Numbered from the stretch's first letter, positions 42,162-50,590 are shown. The stretch is DNA of 64,000 nucleotides from Bradyrhizobium daqingense (GCF_021044685.1 NZ_CP088014.1:5008001-5072000); one strand, 5' to 3'. The notes: generated from the letters alone by a model not told the origin. Made by a program: numbers and translations.

Positions 42162-42665
42162 ATGACAGCAATGAATTTGGCCGCAAGCCAGCGCCCGGTG
42201 CCCTCGCGCGCATTTGCAATGGCAGCCATCGGAGGGCTCGCCTGCGCGTTCGTGATCGGCAAGGTGCTGCCTGTCACGTTAGACACTGTGTCAGGTGTAC
42301 TGGCGCCGCTGTGCGCCACGGCTGCGGAGGGCTCGCCGCTCGACAAGGTCGAGCCGATCGGCTCCTACGCGCTGCCGAACGTGCCAGGCAAGCGCGTCAC
42401 CATCGTGCGCGTGTCCTACGGTCCGGGCGGGTTTTCGCGGCCGCATCGTCATGCAGGCTCGGTGACGGCCTACATCACCAAGGGCGAGATCCGCTCGCAG
42501 CTCGGCGGCGGCCCGGTCGAGACGTTCGGCGTCGGCCAGTCGTTCTTCGAGCCGCCCGGCTCGACGCATCTGGTTTCCGCCAATGCCAGCATGACGGAGC
42601 CGGCGGAATTGATCGCCGTTTTCGTCGCCGATGAGGGCGCGCAGCTCACGACGTTCCTGGAGTAG
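42162..42665 (+). CDS. Cupin-domain protein with N-terminal membrane segment
   Basis: The 167-residue protein has a hydrophobic N-terminal segment (AFAMAAIGGLACAFVIGKVLPV), either an uncleaved anchor or a signal peptide. The cupin domain shows motif 1, YGPGGFSRPHRHAGSVTAYITKGEIRSQ (metal-binding H-x-H), and motif 2, GQSFFEPPGSTHLVSAN. It may bind a metal and a small oxidised or phenolic ligand. It follows the AhpD-like gene under the same MarR-controlled promoter. Its GGGGAGG ribosome binding site is strong. Confidence 0.87.
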   Translation: MTAMNLAASQRPVPSRAFAMAAIGGLACAFVIGKVLPVTLDTVSGVLAPLCATAAEGSPLDKVEPIGSYALPNVPGKRVTIVRVSYGPGGFSRPHRHAGSVTAYITKGEIRSQLGGGPVETFGVGQSFFEPPGSTHLVSANASMTEPAELIAVFVADEGAQLTTFLE

Positions 42666-42689
42666 GTTGCACTCGTTCGCGATCGCTGG

Positions 42690-43676
42690 TCAGGTCGGCT
42701 GCGATCGCCGCAACAGTTTCCATGCCGGTGAGAGACCGTATTCGACCACCGGAATGGCGATCGCGCCGACAAGCAGCCCAAGCACGCCCGAGATGGCCGC
42801 CTCGACCGACCATTCGATGATGCCGCCAACTGAGGGAAGGAGCTGTGCGGCAGCCTCGGTTGCAGCATGGACCGTGTGGCCGATCGCGGGCGGGCCGTAT
42901 TTTTCGATGCCGTGCAGGATGATGCCGCCGCCGACCCAGATCATGGCGGCAGTGCCGATCGTGCTCAGCACCGCCAGGAAGATGGGCATGCCGCGGACAA
43001 CCGCGCGTCCGAGCGCGCGTATCGCACCGCCAATGACCGAAGTTCCGTCATAGCGCGCAAGGGCCAAGCCCATATCGTCCGCCTTCACGATCAGGGCCAC
43101 CACGCCGTAGACCCCGACAGTGATGCAGAGGCCGACCAGGGCCAGGACGAAAGCCTGGGTCCAGATGCTGCCCGGCGGCAAGGCCGCCAGCGTGATCGCC
43201 ATGATCTCCGCCGACAGGATGAAATCCGTCTTGATCGCGCTCGCGACCTTCTCGTCCTCGACGGAGCGGGCATTCAACGCAATCGGTTGCAGCTGCGCTT
43301 CGTGCTGATGCGCATGATGCGGCAGCACCGCTTCGAGCACCTTCTCGGCACCCTCGTAGCAGAGAAAGGCTCCGCCCAGCATCAGCAGCGGCGTGACTGC
43401 GGCAGGCAGGAAATAACCAAGCAACAGGGCAGCCGGAAGCAGGACCAGCAATTTATTGCGGAGCGATCCGAGCGCAATCTTGCCGACGATCGGCAGTTCG
43501 CGTTTGGAGGCAAATCCGATGACGTAGTTCGGAGTGACGGCTGCGTCATCGATGACGACGCCAGCCGCCTTTGCACCCGCCTTCGCCGCTTGGCTTGCCA
43601 CATCGTCGAGCGAGGCTGCCGCCACCTTTGCAATCGCCGCGATGTCGTCGAGAAGACCGATCAGTCCGACACTCAT
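42690..43676 (-). CDS. DUF808 family membrane protein (YedI-like)
   Basis: The 328-residue inner-membrane protein begins MSVGLIGLLDDIAAIAKVAAASLDDVASQAAKAGAKAAGVVIDDAAVTP, the signature of DUF808 (E. coli YedI). The pattern continues with ELPIVGKIALGSLRNKLLVLLPAALLLGYFLP and FLCYEGAEKVLE. About seven hydrophobic helices follow. The function of the family is unknown; a link to metal or osmotic stress has not been established. The frame is open to 43865, but the ATG at 43676 is the family start. It is convergent with the cupin gene. Confidence 0.9.
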   Translation of the reverse strand: MSVGLIGLLDDIAAIAKVAAASLDDVASQAAKAGAKAAGVVIDDAAVTPNYVIGFASKRELPIVGKIALGSLRNKLLVLLPAALLLGYFLPAAVTPLLMLGGAFLCYEGAEKVLEAVLPHHAHQHEAQLQPIALNARSVEDEKVASAIKTDFILSAEIMAITLAALPPGSIWTQAFVLALVGLCITVGVYGVVALIVKADDMGLALARYDGTSVIGGAIRALGRAVVRGMPIFLAVLSTIGTAAMIWVGGGIILHGIEKYGPPAIGHTVHAATEAAAQLLPSVGGIIEWSVEAAISGVLGLLVGAIAIPVVEYGLSPAWKLLRRSQPT

Positions 43677-43755
43677 CAACCTTATTCCTTTTTCGTTCGA
43701 AGCCGGCGGTGTGCGCGACGACACATTGCTGCCCGGCACTGGAACGAGCACGCCG

Positions 43756-45375
43756 TCAATTGTCCTCGCCGCTCGATCCTTCGCGCAGGTCCGGCTTGAT
43801 AACGTCGTCCGGCAGCGCGTGTGCCACAGGCTGCGCCGTGACGGCAATCTCCGGACCGACCTCACGGCCGCGGGCGCGGATCAGACGCTCATAGGACGAG
43901 ACCAGCGTGACGTAGGGGTTGACCCAGATCCAGCCGTCGCGGGTGAACACCTGCACGTCGAAATGCAGGTGCAGCGACGTTCCGGCGGGACGGTCGAGAT
44001 AATTCGAGACGACGCCGATCTTCTCGCCTTCGGTGACGAGGCGGCCGTTGACGAGGCCATCGGCGTTCATCGCGTGCGGGTTCATGTGCATGTAGCGGAA
44101 ACGGATGTGCTCGGTGCGGCTGTTGACTTGTAGTGTCGCGGCTTGGTCCTTGGTCGCGCGGATCACGATTGCGTCGCGCACGGCAACGACGCCGCGCTGT
44201 TTGGGATCGCAGGGCTCGCGGCCCTCGCCGGGCGGCGGGCAAGCGGCGGCACGGATGTCCTCGCCCTGGTGGCCGTAGCCGCCGGCGCACTGCCACACCT
44301 CGAAGCTGCGGGATTCGCAGAAATTGTCGCGCCAGGGATATGACGTCGGGCCGTCGCTCTTGTCGCGCTTGCCGTAGGATTGCGAGCGCACGAAGGCCGG
44401 CGCCTTCTCGAGCGGAAAGCGGATCTGCGCATAGGCCATCGCGTCGGGATGGCCGCCCTGCTTGCGATAGCCGGTGTTCGGGATGATGTCGCCGCTCGGG
44501 CGATAGCTGAAATCCGGCGAACGCGCCGTGGGGCGATCGATGACGTTGGAGGCGATATCCATCAGCGGCCGCATCCGTTGCCCGCCGGCGACGCGTAGCG
44601 CCTTCAGGAAGCGCTCAACCACCGGATAGGCTTCTTTGCAGGCGAGCCGCCGCGGCTTTGCGACGCTATCGAGGCACTGGACCGACACCACATAGACCAC
44701 GCCGAAACGGGTGAAGGCATAGCGCACATAGCCTTCGCGGATGAACTTGCGCAGGTCCGGATAGGTTGTTGCGAGAGGCTTGACCGGCTCGCCCTTGCCG
44801 CCCAAGGGATCGGCGATGTCATAGACGAGCGCCGAGCCCGTGATCTGCACCTCGACGGGCCTTGTGAATACGCGGCTCGGCATGCCGTCGCCGGCACCAG
44901 GCTCGAGCGAGAAAGTCGCGCTGTAACCGGCCGGGCCGGCATCGAACATGTCGACGGGATTAAAGTCGGCTTGGTAGCGCGACAGCGCGGGGGGCGCTGG
45001 TGCGCCATTGCGTTGCGCCTCGAGATACGCGGCGGCGTCGAACGGCAGCAGCACGGGCACGGGGCTGCGTGCGATGCCGCTGAAGAATTGCGAGGAGACT
45101 GCGTTGAGCTGCACCAGCGCAGGCATTGCGCGCGGATCGTAACGCGATACCGAACGGCGGGGCACAAAGATGAAGTCGCCTGCGATCCGGGGACGGCTAT
45201 TGATCTCAGTGCGGAGCTGGTCGAGCGCTGCGCGCCAATCGACGCGCAGGGCCGTAAGCGATGGGCTGCGAAATTCATCCGCAGCAAGCGGTGTAGCGAT
45301 GAACGAAAGCAACGCCAGAAGATGCGAGACGAAGCGGAAATGTTTCCCAACCACTGTCTCGCCCCCCGGCGGCAC
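43756..45375 (-). CDS. M23-family metallopeptidase, exported
   Basis: The 539-residue protein has a signal peptide (FRFVSHLLALLSFIATPLAA-DEF) and a long N-terminal region of unknown fold. The C-terminal LytM-like domain (about residues 355-505) has the zinc ligands in GYGHQGEDIRAAAC (H-x3-D) and the H-x-H motif GTSLHLHFDVQVF. The large cysteine-containing insertion (CPPPGEGREPCDP) beside the first ligand is unusual. Such enzymes cut peptidoglycan cross-links or activate amidases in the periplasm. The initiation codon is GTG at 45375; an internal GTG (residue 8) is possible. It lies downstream of efp on the same strand with a 24-bp gap. Confidence 0.87.
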   Translation of the reverse strand: MPPGGETVVGKHFRFVSHLLALLSFIATPLAADEFRSPSLTALRVDWRAALDQLRTEINSRPRIAGDFIFVPRRSVSRYDPRAMPALVQLNAVSSQFFSGIARSPVPVLLPFDAAAYLEAQRNGAPAPPALSRYQADFNPVDMFDAGPAGYSATFSLEPGAGDGMPSRVFTRPVEVQITGSALVYDIADPLGGKGEPVKPLATTYPDLRKFIREGYVRYAFTRFGVVYVVSVQCLDSVAKPRRLACKEAYPVVERFLKALRVAGGQRMRPLMDIASNVIDRPTARSPDFSYRPSGDIIPNTGYRKQGGHPDAMAYAQIRFPLEKAPAFVRSQSYGKRDKSDGPTSYPWRDNFCESRSFEVWQCAGGYGHQGEDIRAAACPPPGEGREPCDPKQRGVVAVRDAIVIRATKDQAATLQVNSRTEHIRFRYMHMNPHAMNADGLVNGRLVTEGEKIGVVSNYLDRPAGTSLHLHFDVQVFTRDGWIWVNPYVTLVSSYERLIRARGREVGPEIAVTAQPVAHALPDDVIKPDLREGSSGEDN

Positions 45376-45399
45376 CTGTTGCGATCGCTCTGTTCCCCG

Positions 45400-45966
45400 T
45401 CAGTCCTTGGCGCGCTCGGAGTAGGAACCGTCTTCGGTCATCACCACGATGCGGGTGCCGACCGAGATGTGCGGCGGCACCGTGGTGCGCACGCCGTTGG
45501 AGAGCACCGCGGGCTTGTAGGAGGAGGAGGCGGTCTGGCCCTTGGTCACGGGCTCGGTCTCGACCACTTCCAGCGTCACGCGCTGCGGCAGTGCGATCGA
45601 CACCGGGTTGGTGTCGTGCATCGACAGTTTGACCGTCATGTCCGGCTGAAGATACGCGGCCGCGTCGCCGACGACGTCCTTGGGAACCTGGACCTGGTCA
45701 TAGGTCTCGGGGTTCATGAAGTGGTAGCCGTCGCCATCTTCATACAGGAAGGTGTAGTTGCGCTCTTCGATCGTGGCCTTTTCGACCTGGTCGGTGGTCT
45801 TGTAGCGCTCGGAGATCTTTACCCCGTCCGAGATTCGGCGCATTTCGATCTGGCTGACCGGGGTGCCCTTGCCGGGATGGATGTTCTCGGCGCTCACGAC
45901 GACATAAAGCTTGCCGTCTTGCTCGATCACGTTGCCCTTGCGAATAGAACTGGCGATGACTCTCAA
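45400..45966 (-). CDS. efp: Elongation factor P
   Basis: The 188-residue factor binds ribosomes stalled at polyproline stretches and stimulates peptide bond formation. It has the three-barrel EF-P layout. The loop IHPGKGTPVSQ near residue 33 carries the lysine that is modified. The domain II/III signature NPVSIALPQRVTLEVVETEP and the GRI-type C-terminal SVGTRIVVMTEDGSY are present. Genes for the two enzymes that beta-lysylate this lysine, EpmA and EpmB, are divergent from efp across a 180-bp spacer, so this organism uses beta-lysylation. Confidence 0.97.
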   Translation of the reverse strand: MRVIASSIRKGNVIEQDGKLYVVVSAENIHPGKGTPVSQIEMRRISDGVKISERYKTTDQVEKATIEERNYTFLYEDGDGYHFMNPETYDQVQVPKDVVGDAAAYLQPDMTVKLSMHDTNPVSIALPQRVTLEVVETEPVTKGQTASSSYKPAVLSNGVRTTVPPHISVGTRIVVMTEDGSYSERAKD

Positions 45967-46146
45967 AGCTGTATTTCCTGCTTGCTTGGCCCGGCACCGG
46001 CCAGGACGTGGTCAAATCGATGGGGGACTTGGGGCCTCAAATCGGACCTCGGCGCCCGTTTCGGGCCGCAACATACTGATTTTGCCGTTGGATGCCAGCA
46101 TTTTGCTGTCCCAAGGGGCGGTCGGGTAATGGTTGGGGACAAGCCG

Positions 46147-47181
46147 ATGTCGCCGTTCTGGTCGCCCGAGCGGCACCTCGATCGGCGGCCCTTCCTCCAG
46201 GCGAGGGGGGCCATTACCGCGGCCTTGCGGGGCTTTTTCGTCGAACGGGGCTTCGTCGAGGTCGAAACCTCAATCCTCCAGATCTCCCCGGGCAATGAGA
46301 CCCATCTGCATGCCCCCAGGACCGACATCATGCGGCCGGACGGCAGCCGCGCCAGCCGATATTTGCGAACCTCGCCCGAATTCGCCTGCAAGAAGCTGCT
46401 GGCGGCGGGTGAGGCGCGGATTTTCGAGTTCGCCCGGGTGTTTCGGGACCGTGAGCGGGGCGACCTGCATCTGCCCGAATTCACCATGCTGGAATGGTAC
46501 CGGGCCGGCGCTCCCTATGACGCCATCATGAACGACACCGTTGCGGTGATCGTCCAGGCTGCGCAGGCGACCGGAATCGGAACTTTCTCGTTCCGAGGCC
46601 GGACCGCCGACCCCTTTGCCGAGCCCGAGCTTGTCACGGTCGGGGGCGCCTTCGAGCGGTTCGCCGGCATCGATCTCTTGTCGACAATCTCGGGCGGCGA
46701 GGGTAACCGTGCCGCGCTTGCCCAAGCGGCCGGAGGGAAGGTCCGTGTGGCCGAGGACGACACCTGGTCGGACATCTTCAGCAAGGTCCTGGTCGAGCAT
46801 GTCGAGCCGCATCTGGGGCAGGGGCGTTTGACCATCCTGTTCGAATATCCATCGCCAGAGGCGGCGCTGGCGCGGGTCAAGGCGGACGATGCGCGGGTTG
46901 CGGAACGGTTCGAGGTCTATGCCTGTGGCGTCGAGCTTGCCAACGGCTTTGGCGAGCTCACCGATGCCGAGGAGCAGCGCAAGCGCTTCACGGAATCGAT
47001 GGCGGAAAAGCAGCGCCGCTACGGCGAGGCCTATCCACTCGACGAGGATTTTCTGGCCGCCGTTGCCGCCATGCCGGAGGCGAGCGGTGTCGCGCTCGGC
47101 TTCGACCGCCTGGTGATGCTGGCGAGCGGCGCAGCGCGAATTGATCAGGTGGTGTGGACGCCGCCTGCAGGTGAGAGATGA
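46147..47181 (+). CDS. epmA: EF-P lysine aminoacylase (PoxA/GenX)
   Basis: The 344-residue class II lysyl-tRNA synthetase paralogue attaches (R)-beta-lysine to EF-P. It lacks the N-terminal anticodon-binding domain. Class II motifs are visible: ERGFVEVETSILQISPGNETHLHAPRTD (motif 1), ARIFEFARVFRDRERGDLHLPEFTMLEWYR (motif 2) and GVALGFDRLVMLASGA (motif 3). The ATG at 46147 has a GGGGA ribosome binding site; an upstream ATG at 46129 is in frame. The frame is open far upstream, but that is antisense to efp and the M23 gene. Its stop overlaps the epmB start (ATGA). Confidence 0.94.
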   Translation: MSPFWSPERHLDRRPFLQARGAITAALRGFFVERGFVEVETSILQISPGNETHLHAPRTDIMRPDGSRASRYLRTSPEFACKKLLAAGEARIFEFARVFRDRERGDLHLPEFTMLEWYRAGAPYDAIMNDTVAVIVQAAQATGIGTFSFRGRTADPFAEPELVTVGGAFERFAGIDLLSTISGGEGNRAALAQAAGGKVRVAEDDTWSDIFSKVLVEHVEPHLGQGRLTILFEYPSPEAALARVKADDARVAERFEVYACGVELANGFGELTDAEEQRKRFTESMAEKQRRYGEAYPLDEDFLAAVAAMPEASGVALGFDRLVMLASGAARIDQVVWTPPAGER

Positions 47182-48272
47182 CGAAGACCAATCTTGCACG
47201 GACATTGCGCGAGCCGGCCGAGCTCGTGGCGGAAGGCCTGGCGCCCGCCGCTGCGCTGCCCGCGCTCGAACGCGTTGCCGCGCGCTATGCGGTGGCGATC
47301 ACACCTGATCTCATCGAGCTGATCGATGCGACCGATCCCGAGGATCCCATCGCGCGGCAGTTCGTTCCGACCGCGGCCGAGCTCGACATGCAGCCGGGCG
47401 AAAATGCCGATCCGATCGGCGATCATCCGCACTCGCCGGTTCCAGGTATCGTGCATCGCTATCCCGATCGCGTGCTGTTCAAGCTCGTTCACGTCTGCGC
47501 GGTCTATTGCCGTTTCTGCTTCCGCCGCGAGATGGTCGGGCCCGGCAAGGACAACGCGCTCTCGGACAGCGCCTATCGCGCGGCGATCGACTACATCCGC
47601 GCCCACGACGAAATATGGGAAGTGATCCTCACCGGCGGCGATCCGCTGATGCTCTCGCCCCGGCGCATGAGCGAGATCATGGCGGATTTGGCGGCAATCG
47701 ATCACGTCAAGATCATTCGTCTTCACACCCGCGTTCCCGTGGCCGATCCCGCCCGCGTGAGCGACGAGATGGTCGCCGCGCTCAAGGTCGAGGGCGCCAC
47801 CACCTGGGTCGCACTGCACGCCAACCACGCGCGGGAGCTGACCGGAGCAGCGCGTGCCGCCTGCGCGCGGCTCGTCGACGCCGGCATTCCCATGGTGAGC
47901 CAGTCCGTGCTCTTGCGCGGCGTCAATGACAATGTCGCCGCTCTGTCGGATTTGATGCGAGCTTTCGTCGAATGCCGGATCAAGCCTTATTACCTCCATC
48001 ACGGCGATCTCGCGCCGGGCACCGCGCATTTGCGAACGACGCTGGCCGAAGGACAGGATTTGATGCAGCAGTTGCGCGGGCGGGTATCGGGGCTGTGTCA
48101 GCCCGACTATGTCATCGATATTCCCGGCGGCGCCGGCAAGTCGCCGGTCGGGCCGAATTATGTGTCAGTGACACAAAATACCGCAGCCGATACGCGTGAA
48201 GCGGGAGCCGAAACGCGCTATCGTATCGTGGACTATTGCGGCGACGTTCATCTCTATCCGCCCGAAACCTGA
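47178..48272 (+). CDS. epmB: EF-P beta-lysylation radical SAM enzyme (lysine 2,3-aminomutase-like)
   Basis: The 364-residue KamA-family protein has the radical SAM cluster motif VCAVYCRFCFRREMVG (C-x3-C-x2-C) near residue 110, followed by WEVILTGGDPLMLSPRRMSEIM, HTRVPVADPARVSDEMVAALK and PLP-contact regions (YYLHHGDLAPGTAHLRT, near residue 275). EpmB converts lysine to (R)-beta-lysine for EpmA. It overlaps epmA by 4 bp, and both are next to efp, so the pathway is complete except for the optional hydroxylase EpmC. A general lysine 2,3-aminomutase role is possible but less likely here. Confidence 0.92.
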   Translation: MTKTNLARTLREPAELVAEGLAPAAALPALERVAARYAVAITPDLIELIDATDPEDPIARQFVPTAAELDMQPGENADPIGDHPHSPVPGIVHRYPDRVLFKLVHVCAVYCRFCFRREMVGPGKDNALSDSAYRAAIDYIRAHDEIWEVILTGGDPLMLSPRRMSEIMADLAAIDHVKIIRLHTRVPVADPARVSDEMVAALKVEGATTWVALHANHARELTGAARAACARLVDAGIPMVSQSVLLRGVNDNVAALSDLMRAFVECRIKPYYLHHGDLAPGTAHLRTTLAEGQDLMQQLRGRVSGLCQPDYVIDIPGGAGKSPVGPNYVSVTQNTAADTREAGAETRYRIVDYCGDVHLYPPET

Positions 48273-48315
48273 GCGGTGCTGGAGCGGACGCCAGTTTGAG
48301 AATGGAGAAGCGGAC

Positions 48316-48570
48316 ATGAAAAAGATCATGGTGGCTGCATCGCTCGTGATCTTGCTCGGCGGCGCGGCGATTGCGCAGACCGGCGGCTCCAAGGGATCGA
48401 CGTCCGGCGGCGCGAGCTCCGGAACGGCGTGGCCGGCGCCCGTCGGTCACCGCCAGCCGCGTGCGGCCGACGTGCCGAGCGAGAAGAATTTGAGCAATCC
48501 GAACACGCCTGCGAACAAGGAAGATGCCGAGCTCGATCGCAAGATCAAGAGCATCTGCCGCGGCTGCTAG
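48316..48570 (+). CDS. Small exported protein of unknown function
   Basis: The 84-residue product has a signal peptide (MKKIMVAASLVILLGGAAIA-QT). A glycine/serine linker (GGSKGSTSGGASSG) follows, then a polar region (RQPRAADVPSEKNLSNPNTPANKEDAELDRKIKSICRGC) that ends in a C-x2-C pair at the extreme C-terminus. The cysteines might form a disulphide or bind a metal. No family is recognised. It lies 43 bp after epmB and converges on aroG. Confidence 0.8.
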   Translation: MKKIMVAASLVILLGGAAIAQTGGSKGSTSGGASSGTAWPAPVGHRQPRAADVPSEKNLSNPNTPANKEDAELDRKIKSICRGC

Positions 48571-48624
48571 GCGGTGACAATGCGGACGGGCGCGACAGCG
48601 TCGCCCCGCCCGCAATGACTTCAG

Positions 48625-49710
48625 CTAGGCCGATCGCTCGTGCAGCCCTGCGCGCTGGCTGTTGCGGCGGATCTCGACCGCGTCGGCGAGCTGCTCGAGC
48701 GTTGTCGCCGTCGTTGCCCAGTCGATGCAGCCGTCGGTGATGCTCTGCCCATAGGTGAGAAGCTTGCCCGGCACCACGTCCTGCCTGCCGGCGATGAGAT
48801 TGCTCTCGATCATCACGCCCATGATGCGGCTCTCGCCTCCGGCGATCTGACCGGAAATGTCGGTCATCACCTTCGGCTGGTTCTCCGGCTTCTTGCTCGA
48901 ATTGGCATGGCTTGCATCGACCATCACGAGCGGCGCGACGCCAGACTTGGTCAGCTCGTTGCACGCCGCCGCAACGCTCGCTGCGTCGTAGTTCGGCTTG
49001 CTGCCGCCGCGCAGGATGATGTGGCAGTCCTCGTTGCCAGCGGTGGAGGCAATCGCCGAACGGCCAAGCTTGGTCACCGCCATGAAATGATGCGGATGCG
49101 AGGCCGACTTCACGGCGTCCGCCGCGATCCGCACATTGCCGTCGGTGCCGTTCTTGAAGCCGACCGGGCAGGACAGGCCCGACGCCAGCTCGCGATGGAT
49201 CTGGCTCTCGGTCGTGCGCGCGCCGATCGCGGCCCATGACACGAGGTCCGCGATGTATTGCGGCGTGGTCATATCAAGGAATTCGGTGCCGGCCGGCAGG
49301 CCGAGATTGTTCACGGCCGAGAGCACATTGCGCGCGAGCCGCAAGCCCTTGTTGATGTCGAAGCTGCCGTCGAGATGGGGATCGTTGATCAGGCCCTTCC
49401 AGCCGACCGTGGTACGCGGCTTCTCGAAATAGACCCGCATCACGATCTCGAGCTGGTCGGCCAGGTCCTCGCGCAGTTTTGCCAGGCGCTCGGCGTAGTC
49501 GAGCGCGGCCTTGGGATCGTGCACCGAGCACGGGCCCACCACGACCAGCAGGCGGTCGTCCTGGCCGGTGAGGATGGCGTGGATGGCGTTGCGCGCCGCC
49601 ATCACCACGCGTGTCGCGGTAAGCGTACGCGGGACTTCGCGCATCACCTCTTCCGGCGTGCTCAGCTCTTTCAGTTCGCGGATACGAAGATCGTCTGTCG
49701 TGCTCAGCAC
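48625..49710 (-). CDS. aroG: Class I DAHP synthase (3-deoxy-7-phosphoheptulonate synthase)
   Basis: The 361-residue enzyme condenses phosphoenolpyruvate with erythrose-4-phosphate, the first step of aromatic amino acid synthesis. Motifs are VVVGPCSVHDPKAALDYA (near residue 58), MRVYFEKPRTTVGWKGL (PEP/E4P binding, near residue 92), PVGFKNGTDGNVRIA, ILRGGSKPNYDAASV and the metal ligand region MVDASHANSSKKPENQ. This is the AroF/AroG/AroH type, whose members are feedback-inhibited by aromatic amino acids. Upstream lies a leader peptide gene with an aromatic run and a terminator, so transcription is probably controlled by attenuation. Confidence 0.96.
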   Translation of the reverse strand: MLSTTDDLRIRELKELSTPEEVMREVPRTLTATRVVMAARNAIHAILTGQDDRLLVVVGPCSVHDPKAALDYAERLAKLREDLADQLEIVMRVYFEKPRTTVGWKGLINDPHLDGSFDINKGLRLARNVLSAVNNLGLPAGTEFLDMTTPQYIADLVSWAAIGARTTESQIHRELASGLSCPVGFKNGTDGNVRIAADAVKSASHPHHFMAVTKLGRSAIASTAGNEDCHIILRGGSKPNYDAASVAAACNELTKSGVAPLVMVDASHANSSKKPENQPKVMTDISGQIAGGESRIMGVMIESNLIAGRQDVVPGKLLTYGQSITDGCIDWATTATTLEQLADAVEIRRNSQRAGLHERSA

Positions 49711-49744
49711 GGCGGGCTCCTGTTTGTTTCGAACCTGCCGGCAA

Positions 49745-49771
49745 CAAAAAAGCCGCCAGGTCTGGCGGCTT
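49745..49771 (-). terminator. Attenuator terminator of aroG
   Basis: Read on the minus strand, AAGCCGCCA and TGGCGGCTT form a 9-bp GC-rich stem with a 4-base loop, followed by a run of six T (CTTTTTTG). It lies between the leader peptide stop (49794) and the aroG start (49710), a classical position for an attenuator. Confidence 0.85.
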
Positions 49772-49793
49772 GTTTGGACGTCTGCTTCAATTT

Positions 49794-49874
49794 TCAGATT
49801 GAGCGCGATCCTCCTGCCGCCAGCAAGCTGTCGTAGCTAAAGTACCAAAAATAGCTGGTGGCGACGGTGATCAT
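49794..49874 (-). CDS. Aromatic leader peptide upstream of aroG
   Basis: This 26-residue peptide reads MITVATSYFWYFSYDSLL, then AAGGSRSI. Six of seven residues 8-14 (Y-F-W-Y-F-S-Y) are aromatic and include Tyr, Phe and Trp. No ribosome binding site precedes the ATG. A good promoter (49882-49910) puts the transcription start at or within a base or two of the ATG, so the peptide is probably leaderless, as known for trpL of Sinorhizobium. The codons for residues 18-20 (CTGGCGGC) are complementary to the terminator's 5' arm. A ribosome stalled on the aromatic codons would leave this arm free to block termination. The gene is too short for routine prediction. Confidence 0.8.
   Translation of the reverse strand: MITVATSYFWYFSYDSLLAAGGSRSI
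49816..49823 (-). promoter_or_regulatory. Antiterminator arm within the leader peptide gene
   Basis: On the minus strand this is CTGGCGGC, perfectly complementary over 8 bases to GCCGCCAG in the 5' arm of the terminator (49762-49769). It lies 3 to 6 codons after the last aromatic codon. Pairing would exclude the terminator. The arm is identical in sequence to the terminator's own 3' arm, as in textbook attenuators. Confidence 0.7.
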
Positions 49875-49881
49875 GGTAGCG

Positions 49882-49910
49882 CATATAGCGTGCCGTTGAC
49901 GCCTTGTCAC
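49882..49910 (-). promoter_or_regulatory. Sigma-70 type promoter for the aroG leader
   Basis: On the minus strand, GTGACA (-35, 49910-49905) and TATATG (-10, 49887-49882) are separated by exactly 17 bp. The expected start is 6 to 8 bases further, at about 49874-49876, which coincides with the leader peptide ATG. Confidence 0.7.
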
Positions 49911-49942
49911 CCCCCAAACCGCTTGAGAGGCGACGAGCGGTC

Positions 49943-50521
49943 TCAGGTGTTGCTTTTGCGCGCCGCCAAAGCCATGCCGATCAGGGTCGCGCCGCCGAAC
50001 AGCAGGTTGATACCGACGAGGACGCCGATTGCCCATTCCGCGGAGCTCGGCAGGCCCGCGATCACCAGGAACGAGATCGCGATATCGACGAGGCCCGAGA
50101 TCAGAAGCCACGACCACCGGCTGCTCAGCTGGCGGCGATGCTCCAGCGCGTACATGATGGTGGCGATGCCTTCGGCAAGGAAATAGGCGGCGAGCACGAT
50201 GGTCAGCGTCAGGACCGCCTGTATCGGTCGGGCCAGCAGAATTCCGCCGGCGAGCACCGCGAGCGCAGCGGAGATCAGCGACCACCAGAAGCCCGGCGTG
50301 CTGCGCGCCCAATAGGTCACGATCAGTCCGCCGATGCCGCTGATCAGGAACATCCAGCCGAGGAAGATCGCCGTTGCAAGACTGGCGAGCGGCGGCAGGA
50401 TCAGCGCGGCAATGCCGAGGACGGCGAGCAGGATGCCTTCGAACAGAAAGGCCTTCCAATGCGCCTTGACCGCCTGGCTCATCTTGGATTGCAGGCGGGA
50501 AAATTCCTCGGGCGATGTCAT
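49943..50521 (-). CDS. HdeD family / DUF308 membrane protein
   Basis: The 192-residue protein has six hydrophobic helices in paired units, e.g. AFLFEGILLAVLGIAALILPP, ATAIFLGWMFLISGIGGLI, LISAALAVLAGGILLARPIQAVLTLTIVLAAYFLAEGIATIMYAL and a C-terminal pair. This is the DUF308 pattern of E. coli HdeD, an acid-resistance membrane protein of unclear mechanism. The ATG at 50521 begins MTSPEEF. It lies just upstream of the aroG leader promoter on the same strand but should be a separate unit. Confidence 0.9.
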   Translation of the reverse strand: MTSPEEFSRLQSKMSQAVKAHWKAFLFEGILLAVLGIAALILPPLASLATAIFLGWMFLISGIGGLIVTYWARSTPGFWWSLISAALAVLAGGILLARPIQAVLTLTIVLAAYFLAEGIATIMYALEHRRQLSSRWSWLLISGLVDIAISFLVIAGLPSSAEWAIGVLVGINLLFGGATLIGMALAARKSNT

Positions 50522-50590
50522 GGTCTGGCTCCGGATCGAGAAGACTACGTCCAATCTGGTCGGCCCATGGCGCGCTTGCCATGCGGAGGA

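Noticed and set aside
44971..46146. Upstream extension of the epmA frame
   Set aside because: It is antisense to the M23 peptidase gene and efp, and not conserved in the EpmA family, which starts near MSPFW.
48577..48613. Possible terminator between the small exported protein gene and aroG
   Set aside because: GC-rich and partly self-complementary, but the stem has internal mismatches and no T-run, so it was not listed.
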